A DNA stretch of 64,000 nucleotides from Nonomuraea africana (GTDB lineage Bacteria > Actinomycetota > Actinomycetes > Streptosporangiales > Streptosporangiaceae), in assembly GCF_014873535.1 (NCBI RefSeq), contig NZ_JADBEF010000001.1:5394001-5458000 (forward strand), written 5' to 3'. The notes below the pieces were generated by a model. It ran no database searches, was not told the origin of the DNA, and saw only the letters and a program-made list of their open reading frames with translations. The translations under genes were made by a program, and so were the position numbers. This document shows, one piece after another, positions 55,338 through 63,389 of this stretch (within the stretch, counting starts at the first letter, position 1; every line of letters starts with the position of its first letter).

Positions 55338-55550
55338 GTGAATGGGCGTTTACCTGCTCGCACTCGTCGAGATCAGCACGCACGACCGGTCGGCCCGTAC
55401 GGCGACCAGCCCGAGGTCGCCATCGCCGATCTGGAGAAGATCCTGGTCTGGGGCCGGCGGAGCGGAGAGTTCCGCGACTTCGACACCAGGACCATGGCCA
55501 TCGCGATCCGCGGCGCCATCGACGCCATACCAGCCCAGATCTCGAAATAG
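55338..55550 (+). pseudogene. Remnant of a TetR-family regulator (C-terminal part)
   Basis: Residues IADLEKILVWGRRSGEFRDF and the following TRTMAIAIRGAIDAIPAQ resemble the C-terminal ligand-domain end of TetR regulators. An earlier piece (YLLALVEISTHDRSART) is in a different frame, so a frameshift is evident. The DNA-binding domain is absent. Lies directly after lhr. Confidence 0.6.
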
Positions 55551-55553
55551 ACC

Positions 55554-55697
55554 GTGCCTGATCTGCCCGGCGGAAGCTACGTGGGGCCTGGCGGGCCGTT
55601 CGAGGTGTGGGGGTATCCCAAGGTCGAGGCCACCGCCGCGCGATTGTGGGAAATTTCCGAACAGCTGACGAATGTCCGCTATTCATTCACGGCGTAG
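55554..55697 (+). pseudogene. Remnant of a short-chain dehydrogenase (C-terminal part)
   Basis: A 47-residue frame reads VPDLPGGSYVGPGGPFEVWG, then TAARLWEISEQLTNVRYSF. This is the C-terminal end of a retinol-dehydrogenase-like SDR, with an internal deletion of the usual segment after GYPKVE. The Rossmann part is missing. It follows the TetR remnant by 3 bases; the two may derive from one former regulator-SDR pair. Confidence 0.65.
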
Positions 55698-55711
55698 GGC
55701 AGACTGCCCGT

Positions 55712-56959
55712 GTGAGCGATCTTGACGTTGCGTCGGTCTGCGACAGGTTCGGGCTCGGACTGGCGGTGACGCCGGGATTGCGCGTCACGGGCTACTACCA
55801 CAACCAGGTCTGGCGGCTCGACACGATCACCGGTGCTTACGCGGTGAAGCGGCTTAGCTGGAGGCCCTCCGACGAGGCGATCGAGATCGAGCGGAGGGCG
55901 CTGGCGGCCGGGGTGCCGCTCCCGCCGCCGGTGCCCGAGACGGCCACCGGACGCTACGCGGTCGAACTGGGCGGGGCGGTGGTGCGGGTGCACCGGTGGC
56001 TGGACGGCCGCGCGCCCGGAATCGATGACCTGACCCCTCCCCTGTGCCATCGCATGGGCACCCTGCTGGCCACCGTGCACCACGCAGGCTCTGCCGCCCA
56101 GCCCGGAGTCCGCAACCCGGGCACCGGCCAGCCCCGAACCGAAGACCCCACCCCTGGTCCAGGGGCGGCCGAAGACCAGGGACACGACACCGCCGCCGGC
56201 GAGCACGGCGCCTCCGAACCACGAGAGATCGCCGAAGACCGCAGCGCCGGCGAAGCAGGCGGCGCTGGCAACGGGCTCAGCGTTGGCGACGGGCTCAGCG
56301 TTGAGGAAGGTCGCGCCGTTAGCGACGGGCGCAGCATTGGCGAGGGGCGCCGCGTTGGCGAGCGGCGCCGCGTTGGGGAGCGGCGCGCCATCATCGACGG
56401 TCTCGGCGCCGGCGACGGGCGTCGCGCTGAGGAGAGCCCCGCCATCGCCGAAGGGCTCGGCGACGGAAGCGACGTCAGTGCAAGCCGGGGTGATGGCGAG
56501 GGACGTGCCGTTGGGGGTGCCCGGGAGGCGGCGGCGTATGGCGTTGAGTTCGAGGGGCTGTGGCGGGCGACTGAGCGGCCTGCGGGTTGGGGCACGACGG
56601 TGGGGTCCCATGGCGACCTGCATCCGAAGAACGCGCTCCTGCGTGCCGACGGGACACTGGCGCTCATCGACTGGGACACCGCGGGCGAGTACGTCGCCGA
56701 GCAGGAGGCCGCGGGCGTCGCGCTCGACTGGGCGGCACGGCTGGGCGGTGACGTCGATTCCGACAGGTTCGACGCGGTCATCGAGGGTTACCAGGCGGGC
56801 GGCGGCGTGATTCCTGCCGAGCCGTGGGTGTTCGGCGGGTGGGTCCGCGGCTATCTGGACTTCATGGAGCGCGCCGACCCCGACGACCGCGAGCAGATCC
56901 GCACGAGGCTGACCCTGCTCGCCACCGCCCTCCCCGACCTGGTCAAACGCCTGAGCTGA
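55712..56959 (+). CDS. Aminoglycoside phosphotransferase-family kinase with a repeat insert
   Basis: Protein of 415 residues with an APH/choline kinase-like fold. The N-lobe is at residues about 1-125 and the catalytic motif HGDLHPKNALL is at about 300-310, followed by LIDWDT. Residues about 128-275 form a low-complexity insert with hexapeptide repeats of pattern (G/R)-x-x-(V/I)-x-(D/E), so the N-lobe and catalytic loop are about 150 residues farther apart than usual. The reading frame is open throughout. GTG start at 55712. Substrate unknown; not evidence of antibiotic resistance by itself. Confidence 0.75.
   Translation: MSDLDVASVCDRFGLGLAVTPGLRVTGYYHNQVWRLDTITGAYAVKRLSWRPSDEAIEIERRALAAGVPLPPPVPETATGRYAVELGGAVVRVHRWLDGRAPGIDDLTPPLCHRMGTLLATVHHAGSAAQPGVRNPGTGQPRTEDPTPGPGAAEDQGHDTAAGEHGASEPREIAEDRSAGEAGGAGNGLSVGDGLSVEEGRAVSDGRSIGEGRRVGERRRVGERRAIIDGLGAGDGRRAEESPAIAEGLGDGSDVSASRGDGEGRAVGGAREAAAYGVEFEGLWRATERPAGWGTTVGSHGDLHPKNALLRADGTLALIDWDTAGEYVAEQEAAGVALDWAARLGGDVDSDRFDAVIEGYQAGGGVIPAEPWVFGGWVRGYLDFMERADPDDREQIRTRLTLLATALPDLVKRLS
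56262..56465 (+). repeat. 18-bp tandem repeat within the phosphotransferase gene
   Basis: About 11 degenerate copies of an 18-bp unit such as GGGCTCAGCGTTGGCGAC, each encoding six residues (GLSVGD, GLSVEE, GRAVSD, GRSIGE, GRRVGE, and so on). Copies are in frame, so length changes would not break the gene. Confidence 0.8.
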
Positions 56960-57078
56960 CGAGCACCACACCTGACGGCCCAGGCCCACGGCGGACCCCT
57001 GAAGAAGACCAGACCCTTCCCGAAGGGGGCCAGCCCGCCGAGAACCCGGCCCTCCCCAAGGAAGCCAGGCCGCCGGGC

Positions 57079-60000
57079 TTACGGGGCCCGTTCGATGGTG
57101 GCGGTCGTCTGTCTGGCTGTGATCGTCTCCACGCCCACCAGGTCGTCCGGTAGCGCGTCCGGGACCTCCGTGTCGAAGCGGGCCAGCCGTCCCACCCGCA
57201 GTGCCCCCGCGACCACCAGCAGCATGCCCACCGCGCACACCAGGTACAGCAGCGCGATCCCCCGCCCAGGCCCGACCCCGATCACCGCGCCGACCGTCGA
57301 GGCGAGCGCGCCGCCCGGGGCCAGCATCGGGTCGAACAGCGCCGCGCCGAGCGGCGCGACCAGTCCCATCCCGATCGGCAGCGTCGACCAGGCGACCAGG
57401 GTGTTCAGCGCGAAAACCCGGCCGTGATAGCGATACGGCACCTTGATCTGCACGATCAGCGAGTAGATGCCGTTCATGAGGGTCAGGAAGTACGTGATCG
57501 CGAACGCCCCGGCGCCGATCAGCACCAGCGACGGCGCGAGTCCGGTGAGCACGCTGCCCGCCGCGATCGCCACGGTGGCCAGCAGGACGCCCCTGAACCT
57601 GCGCCTGGACGGCCCGCCCCACAGCGCCATCGTCAGCCCGCCGAGCAGCGCGCCGAGTCCGGTCACCACCGAGACCACGCTGACGTCGCGCAGCGTGGCG
57701 AAGGACAGCACCAGCGGCGAGACCAGCAGCAGGAGCGGCGACAGGAAGATGTTGAGCACGGCGAACCAGCCGAGCATCGCCCGCAGCCCGCCCGAGTGCC
57801 AGGTGTAGGCGAAGCCCTGGCGGATCTCGGTGGCCAGCGGCTCTCGCGGCTTCCACGGCAGCGTGCCGGGAAAGCGGACGAGCACGACGACGGCGATGGC
57901 GAAGGCGTAGCTGATCACGTCGATGACGACGATGCCGCCGAGCCCGATCCAGGCCAGCAGCCCCGCCGCCACGAGCGGCACGACCAGCTGGGCGACGCCG
58001 TTGGTCATCTGGGTGACGCCGACGGCGTGCCCGAGGTAGCGCTTGGGCACCAGCTGCGGCACGGCCGAGGTGTAGGCCAGGCGCTGGAAGGCGGTGGCGA
58101 TGGAGAGGGCGACGATCAGCGCGTAGATCTGCCAGAGCCGCAGGTCGCCGAAGAAGATCAACCCGGCCAGCACCGCCTGGATGCCCGCGGCGCAGAGGTC
58201 GGCCGCGATCAGCACCCGCCTCCTGTCCCCTCTGTCGACGATCGCGCCCGCCAGCGGCGAGATGAGCAGTCCGGCCAGGTTGAGCACGGCGAGGATGGAG
58301 AACTGCGTGACCGAGCCCGAGTCGACCAGGATCGTGATCGGCAGCGCCCATCCGGTGAGCGCCGACCCGATCATCGACAGCTGCTGTCCCGAGGCGATGG
58401 TGAGGAAGCGCCGCATGCTGGGCGCGACCTCGCCGCGCGCGGGCGTGGCCGTCGGGGTGGAGCCCGCGGTCGAGACCGCGTGCACCCACCAGCTCCCCGT
58501 ACGGTCACCCGCCTCCAGCCGCCGATGCGTACGGAGCACCGAGGCCAGCTCCTCGGCCCGGTAGCGCAGGAAGTAGTGGCCGCCCTCGTCGAGCACGACC
58601 AGCGCGGTGGTGTCGCTGAGGAAGCCCCACTCGGTGTAGCGCTCCTCGTAGTAGTCGGTGGCGGGATCGCGCTCGCCGATCACCGAGATGATCGGGGCGC
58701 GCAGCCTGGGCCGGTCCTCTGCGTGGAACAGCGAGGTGAAGTACTTCTCCGCGGCCTTGGAGTCGTGCCGCATGGTCGCGATGATGCGGTCGGCGACGCC
58801 GGGTTCGAGCTCCTCCAGGTCGACGCCGCGGGCCTTGAGCCGGTTGATGTCGGTCTGGCTGGAGCGCAGCCGGTCCATCAGCCCGAACCGCAGCCAGCCG
58901 CGAGGTCTGGCGAACGGGAAGATGGCGCCGATGTAGAGCGCCTCGACCGTGCGTCCCGCCGCCTCGACCCGTCTGGCCAGCTCGACGGCGAGCGCCGCGC
59001 CGACCCCGCAGTGCCCGTAGATCACCAGAGGTCCATCGATGCGGAGGATCTCCTCGGTGGTCCTGGCCGCCAGCTCGGCGAAGTCCATCGGCTCCTCGTC
59101 CAGGCCGATGTCGCGTCCGGGGATGGCCAGCGCGTAGAGGGCCTGGTCGGCGGGCAGCGCGTCGGCCAGCGGCTGGTAGACGATGGCGCTGCCCGACCCG
59201 TACGGCACGCAGACGTGGCTGACGGTCGCGCTCCTCGGCGGGGTCAGCCGCTGGAGCAGCGGCCGGGAGCCCGGTTCGGAGGAGGTCGCGAAGGCGGCGA
59301 GCTCCCGCACGGTCCTGTAGGTGAACACGTCCACCAGTCCGACGGGCCCGATCCCGGCCCTGCGCAGCTTGGCCACGACCTGGATGGCCAGCAGCGAGTG
59401 GCCGCCGAGGTCGAAGAAGTCGTCGTCGATCCCGACCCGTGCCGCGCCGAGCACCTCGGCCCACACCTCGGCCACGACCCGCTCGGCCTCGGTCGAGGGC
59501 GGGGCGTAGACCGCGTCGGCCGACAGGACGGGCTCGGGCAGCGCCCTGCGGTCGAGCTTGCCGTTCGGGGTGAGCGGCAGCGCCGCCATCCGGACGACGT
59601 GGGAGGGCAGCATGTACTCCGGAAGGAACCCTCTGATCGCGGCCCTGACCTGGGCGGGCTCGGACGGCCCGCCGACCAGGTAGGCGACCAGCTGCTCGGC
59701 GCGCACGACGACGACGGCCTCCGTGGCGCCCGCCTTCTCGCGCAGCGCGGTCTCGATCTCGCCCAGCTCGATCCGCAGGCCGCGCAGCTTGACCTGGTCG
59801 TCGAGGCGGCCGAGGAACTCGATGGTGCCGTCGGGCAGCCAGCGGGCGGCGTCGCCGGTGCGGTAGCGCCCCCCGGCGAACCTCTCCGCGGTCAGCGAGG
59901 GACGGTTGTGGTAGCCGAGGGCGACGCCGACGCCGCCGATGTGCAGCTCGCCGGGCACGCCGACGGGGACCTGCGCGCCGTGCCGGTCGAGGACGTGCAG

Positions 60001-62355
60001 GGTGATGTTCTGGATGGGCGCGCCGATCGGCACGCCGGCCCGGCCTTCGAGCGCTTCGAGCGTGCACTGCCAGGACGAGACGTCGATGGCCGCCTCCGTC
60101 GGGCCGTACAGGTTGTGCAGCTGGGCGGGCAGCGCGCGCAGGCAGCGGACGGCCAGGTCGACGGGCAGTTCCTCGCCGCTGCAGATGATCGTGCGCAGCG
60201 AGGTGCAGGTGGCCATGCCCTCCTCGGCCAGGAACAGCGCCAGCATGGAGGGCACGAAGTGCAGGGTGGTGACGTGCTCGGCGTTGATGAGGTCGCGCAG
60301 GTAGGCGGGGTCGCGGTGGCCGTCGGGCGCGGCCAGGACGAGGCGCGCGCCGGAGATCAGCGGCCAGAAGAACTCCCAGACCGAGACGTCGAAGCCCGCG
60401 GGCGTCTTCTGCAGCACCACGTCGTCGGCGGTGAGCCGGTAGCGCTTCTGCATCCAGTCGAGGCGGTTGACGATGCCGCGATGCCCGTTGGGCACACCCT
60501 TCGGCTTGCCGGTCGAGCCCGAGGTGTAGATCATGTACGCCGCCTCGCCCTGCTCGACCTCGGGTGGCGTGGTAGGAAGGCCGTCCCACACCTGGGGATT
60601 GTCGAGCGGCAGGATGGTCGCGCCGCCCGAGGCCAGCAGCGGGATCAGCGCGGTCTGGGTGAGCACGACCGGCGCGGCCGCGTCGGCCAGCATGAACGTC
60701 AGCCGGTCCGGCGGGTACGAGGGGTCGAGCGGCACGTAGGCCGCGCCTGCCTTGAGGATGCCGAGCAGGCCGGCGACGAGGTCGAGCGAGCGTTCGGCGC
60801 AGATGGCGACCAGCCCGCCCGCGCCGAGTCCCGCGAGCCGGTGCGCGATCTGGTTGGCGCGGTCGTCGAGCTGCCGGTAGGTCAGCGACTCGCCTTCGAA
60901 GGTGACGGCGACCGCGTCGGGTGTCCGTGCCACCTGCTCCTCGACCAGCGCGTGCAGCGTCCGATCGGGAAACTCGGCCTCCGTCGCGTTCCACGCCGGG
61001 ATTTCGGAGACGTCGCCCAGCGAGAGGCGGCTCACCGGCAGGGCGGGATCGGCGACCGCCGCCCTCAGCAGCGCCTCGAAGTGCCGTGCCGTCCTGGCGA
61101 TCGTCGGGGCCGCGAACAGCGTGGTCTTGTAGGTGAAGGCGCAGGCCATTCCCTCGCCGCTGGGCACGACGTACAGCTCGAGGTCGTGCCGGGCCGAGCC
61201 GGGCCGCAGCGGGAAGTCGTCCTCGCCCGCCGCCAGGTCGTGCACCGAGAACAGCGCGTCGACGAGCGGCTGCCTGCTCGGGACGCGCGGCACGCCGAGC
61301 GCCTCGACCAGCCTGGCGAAGGGCAGCTCCTGGTGGTCGAGCGCGTCCACCACCAGCTCCTTGGTCCTGCCGAGCAGGTCCGCGAAGCTCGGATCGTCCT
61401 CGAGATCGGCGCGCAGCACGAGCGTGTTGACGAACATGCCGACCACGTCGTCCAGCTCGGGCCGGGTCCGGCCCGCCACGGGGACGCCCACGGCCACGTC
61501 GTCCTGGGCCGAGAGCCTGGCCAGCAGCACGTGGAAGGCTGCCAGCAGGGTCATGAACGGCGTCGCGCCGTGCCGCCTGCCGAGCGCGGTGACCCGCTCG
61601 ACCAGCTCGGCGTCGAGCTCGTGCACGTGGGTGGCACCGTCGAAGCACTGCGCGGCCGGTCGTGGCCGGTCGAGGGGCAGCTCGACGCGCGGGAGCCCGT
61701 CGAGCTGCCCCGTCCAGTAGGCCAGCTCCCGGTCGAAGGAGCGCTCACGCTGCCACAGCGCGACGTCGCCGTACCGGACGGCGGGCGCGTCCCGGCTCTC
61801 GCCCCGGTAGAGCGCCAGGACGTCCCGCATGAGGAGCTGCGCCGACTGCCCGTCGGCCACGATGTGGTGCCCGAGCAGCGTGAGCACGTGCAGGTCGGCG
61901 GCGGTGGACACCACGAGCGCCCGGAGCAGCGGTCCTTCCGCCAGGTCGAGCGGCACCGCGGCGGCCGCCTCGATCAGCGCCAGCGCCTCCTCGTCGTCCG
62001 CCGCCGCGTTGAGCGTGAGCGGCACCTCGCTGTCCTCCACCACGTGGACGGCGGGCAGGCCGTCCTCGCTCGTGGGAAAGCGGTGCCGCAGGCTCTCGTG
62101 CCGCCGCGGCAACTCGTCGAGCGCTCGGCGCAGGCGGTCCTCATCGAGCGGGCCGCGCAGCCGTACCGCGGTGGTGACGGTGTAGGTGGCGGTGCCCGGG
62201 GTGAGGTGCTCCATGAACCAGAGCGGCTCCTGGGCGGGGGCCAGCGGCGGCCGGCTGCCCTCGGGGCGGCGCGGGATGCTCCCTGCCGCCTTCGCGCCCT
62301 GCAGCCTGCGGCGCAGCAGCTCCCTCTTGGCTCCGGACAGATCCACGACGGACAT
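57079..62355 (-). CDS. NRPS module (C-A-PCP-TE) fused to an MFS exporter
   Basis: Single protein of 1758 residues. Condensation domain: HHIVADG at residues 163-169. Adenylation domain: A3 YTSGSTGKPKG near 608, A5 NLYGPTEAA, A8 GRLDDQVKLRGLRIELGE; residues read as the specificity code give D-V-W-H-I-S-L-I-D, close to serine codes. Carrier: DLGGHSLL with Ser near 986. Thioesterase: GHCGVG with Cys1116 in the nucleophile position and a later GGHYF His. MFS domain: residues about 1314-1758, 12 transmembrane segments of the EntS/MefA-like type. The frame is continuous. ATG overlaps the E2 stop (TGATG). An internal start of the MFS part at 58416 is possible but not needed. Confidence 0.9.
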   Translation of the reverse strand: MSVVDLSGAKRELLRRRLQGAKAAGSIPRRPEGSRPPLAPAQEPLWFMEHLTPGTATYTVTTAVRLRGPLDEDRLRRALDELPRRHESLRHRFPTSEDGLPAVHVVEDSEVPLTLNAAADDEEALALIEAAAAVPLDLAEGPLLRALVVSTAADLHVLTLLGHHIVADGQSAQLLMRDVLALYRGESRDAPAVRYGDVALWQRERSFDRELAYWTGQLDGLPRVELPLDRPRPAAQCFDGATHVHELDAELVERVTALGRRHGATPFMTLLAAFHVLLARLSAQDDVAVGVPVAGRTRPELDDVVGMFVNTLVLRADLEDDPSFADLLGRTKELVVDALDHQELPFARLVEALGVPRVPSRQPLVDALFSVHDLAAGEDDFPLRPGSARHDLELYVVPSGEGMACAFTYKTTLFAAPTIARTARHFEALLRAAVADPALPVSRLSLGDVSEIPAWNATEAEFPDRTLHALVEEQVARTPDAVAVTFEGESLTYRQLDDRANQIAHRLAGLGAGGLVAICAERSLDLVAGLLGILKAGAAYVPLDPSYPPDRLTFMLADAAAPVVLTQTALIPLLASGGATILPLDNPQVWDGLPTTPPEVEQGEAAYMIYTSGSTGKPKGVPNGHRGIVNRLDWMQKRYRLTADDVVLQKTPAGFDVSVWEFFWPLISGARLVLAAPDGHRDPAYLRDLINAEHVTTLHFVPSMLALFLAEEGMATCTSLRTIICSGEELPVDLAVRCLRALPAQLHNLYGPTEAAIDVSSWQCTLEALEGRAGVPIGAPIQNITLHVLDRHGAQVPVGVPGELHIGGVGVALGYHNRPSLTAERFAGGRYRTGDAARWLPDGTIEFLGRLDDQVKLRGLRIELGEIETALREKAGATEAVVVVRAEQLVAYLVGGPSEPAQVRAAIRGFLPEYMLPSHVVRMAALPLTPNGKLDRRALPEPVLSADAVYAPPSTEAERVVAEVWAEVLGAARVGIDDDFFDLGGHSLLAIQVVAKLRRAGIGPVGLVDVFTYRTVRELAAFATSSEPGSRPLLQRLTPPRSATVSHVCVPYGSGSAIVYQPLADALPADQALYALAIPGRDIGLDEEPMDFAELAARTTEEILRIDGPLVIYGHCGVGAALAVELARRVEAAGRTVEALYIGAIFPFARPRGWLRFGLMDRLRSSQTDINRLKARGVDLEELEPGVADRIIATMRHDSKAAEKYFTSLFHAEDRPRLRAPIISVIGERDPATDYYEERYTEWGFLSDTTALVVLDEGGHYFLRYRAEELASVLRTHRRLEAGDRTGSWWVHAVSTAGSTPTATPARGEVAPSMRRFLTIASGQQLSMIGSALTGWALPITILVDSGSVTQFSILAVLNLAGLLISPLAGAIVDRGDRRRVLIAADLCAAGIQAVLAGLIFFGDLRLWQIYALIVALSIATAFQRLAYTSAVPQLVPKRYLGHAVGVTQMTNGVAQLVVPLVAAGLLAWIGLGGIVVIDVISYAFAIAVVVLVRFPGTLPWKPREPLATEIRQGFAYTWHSGGLRAMLGWFAVLNIFLSPLLLLVSPLVLSFATLRDVSVVSVVTGLGALLGGLTMALWGGPSRRRFRGVLLATVAIAAGSVLTGLAPSLVLIGAGAFAITYFLTLMNGIYSLIVQIKVPYRYHGRVFALNTLVAWSTLPIGMGLVAPLGAALFDPMLAPGGALASTVGAVIGVGPGRGIALLYLVCAVGMLLVVAGALRVGRLARFDTEVPDALPDDLVGVETITARQTTATIERAP

Positions 62356-63389
62356 CAGCTCAGCCCTTCGACGGCGGCCTTGAGTGCGTTCATGAAGAGG
62401 GCGGCGTCCCGTCCGTTGATCAGCCGGTGGTCGTAGGCCAGGCCGATGTCGGCGGCGCTCCCCTCCCGCGGGGCGGTGACGGCCAGCGCGCAGGTGGTGC
62501 CGGGAAAGACGAACGGGATCGCCATGACGACGCCGCCCTCGGTGTGCAGGGTGACCACGAAGGTGGCGCCGCTGAGGTCGGACGGCCTGAAGTCGCCGGT
62601 GGTGGCGGCCAGCCGGTACCGCATCAGCGCGCTCGCCAGCTCCTTGGTGGTACGGCGCGCCGCGTCGCGCAGCACCGGGACGTAGAGTCCTTCGCCGAGG
62701 TCGAGCGTGACGCCGATGTCGGCGGTCCTGGACAGGCGGACCTGGTCGCCGTCGAGCGTGGCGAAGAAGAGCGGGAAGCGCTCGTGCAGCCCCGCCACCG
62801 CCTGGACGAAGATCTCCGCCAGCCCGACGGGCCGCCTGACCGCCCTGGTCTCGGCCCTGGCGTGCTCGATCGCCCCCGCCAGGTCCATCCGGACGGCCAG
62901 GTAGGCGGCCGGGATGCTCCGGTGGGACAGCTCCACGGCCCTGGCCACGGCCCGCTGGACCTTGGGCAGGTCGCGGACGTGGCCGAGGAGCCGTTCGAGG
63001 TCGGCCTTCCTGACGACCTTGAGCCCGAGCTCCCGCAGCTGGTCGCCGGTGATGCCGTGCTCGTCGGCGAACGCCTGGGCGGGGGCGGTGACCAGCGGCG
63101 GGCCGTCCCGCCCGGCCGCGAGGCGGGGCGCGGGCGGTGCCGCCTGCGCGGCCGCCGCCTCGCCGCCGATCGTGGCGATCACCTGGTCGGGACGGCACCA
63201 GGCCCCCGCGACCACGCCGTGGCGGAGCACCCCCGTGGCGTCGGCGGCCAGCTCCTCCGCCGCCTTGGAGGTCTCGACCAGGGCGACCAGGTCGTCCTCG
63301 TGGACCTGGGCCCCGTCCTCGACGAGCCACTCCACCAGCAGGTACTCGCCGTCGTTGGTGTTCAGCTTCGGCACGCGCAGCTCAGCCAC
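62355..63389 (-). CDS. 2-oxoacid dehydrogenase E2-type acyltransferase
   Basis: Protein of 344 residues. N-terminal lipoyl domain with the lipoylation motif VETSKAAEEL (Lys about 43). A short E1/E3-binding-like segment lies around residues 108-140. The catalytic acyltransferase domain ends in the active-site YDHRLINGRDAALF. The protein is shorter than housekeeping E2 proteins (about 400-600). The GTG start overlaps the E1 beta stop by 8 bases and the stop overlaps the NRPS start by 1 base, so the three are translated as one unit. It likely generates or transfers an acyl group for the NRPS pathway. Confidence 0.9.
   Translation of the reverse strand: MAELRVPKLNTNDGEYLLVEWLVEDGAQVHEDDLVALVETSKAAEELAADATGVLRHGVVAGAWCRPDQVIATIGGEAAAAQAAPPAPRLAAGRDGPPLVTAPAQAFADEHGITGDQLRELGLKVVRKADLERLLGHVRDLPKVQRAVARAVELSHRSIPAAYLAVRMDLAGAIEHARAETRAVRRPVGLAEIFVQAVAGLHERFPLFFATLDGDQVRLSRTADIGVTLDLGEGLYVPVLRDAARRTTKELASALMRYRLAATTGDFRPSDLSGATFVVTLHTEGGVVMAIPFVFPGTTCALAVTAPREGSAADIGLAYDHRLINGRDAALFMNALKAAVEGLS

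Noticed and set aside
55712..56959. Antibiotic-resistance kinase
   Set aside because: The fold is APH-like, but this family includes many metabolic kinases, and nothing here shows an antibiotic substrate.
57079..58416. Separate MFS transporter gene
   Set aside because: There is no stop between the thioesterase and the MFS part, and the internal ATG at 58416 has only a distant GAGG. A fusion protein is the simpler reading.
57424..62436. A 1670-codon open frame on the plus strand opposite the NRPS gene
   Set aside because: It is the antisense shadow of GC-rich coding DNA. The minus strand carries full NRPS, thioesterase and MFS motifs; the plus translation is Arg/Gln/Gly/Val-rich with no domain.
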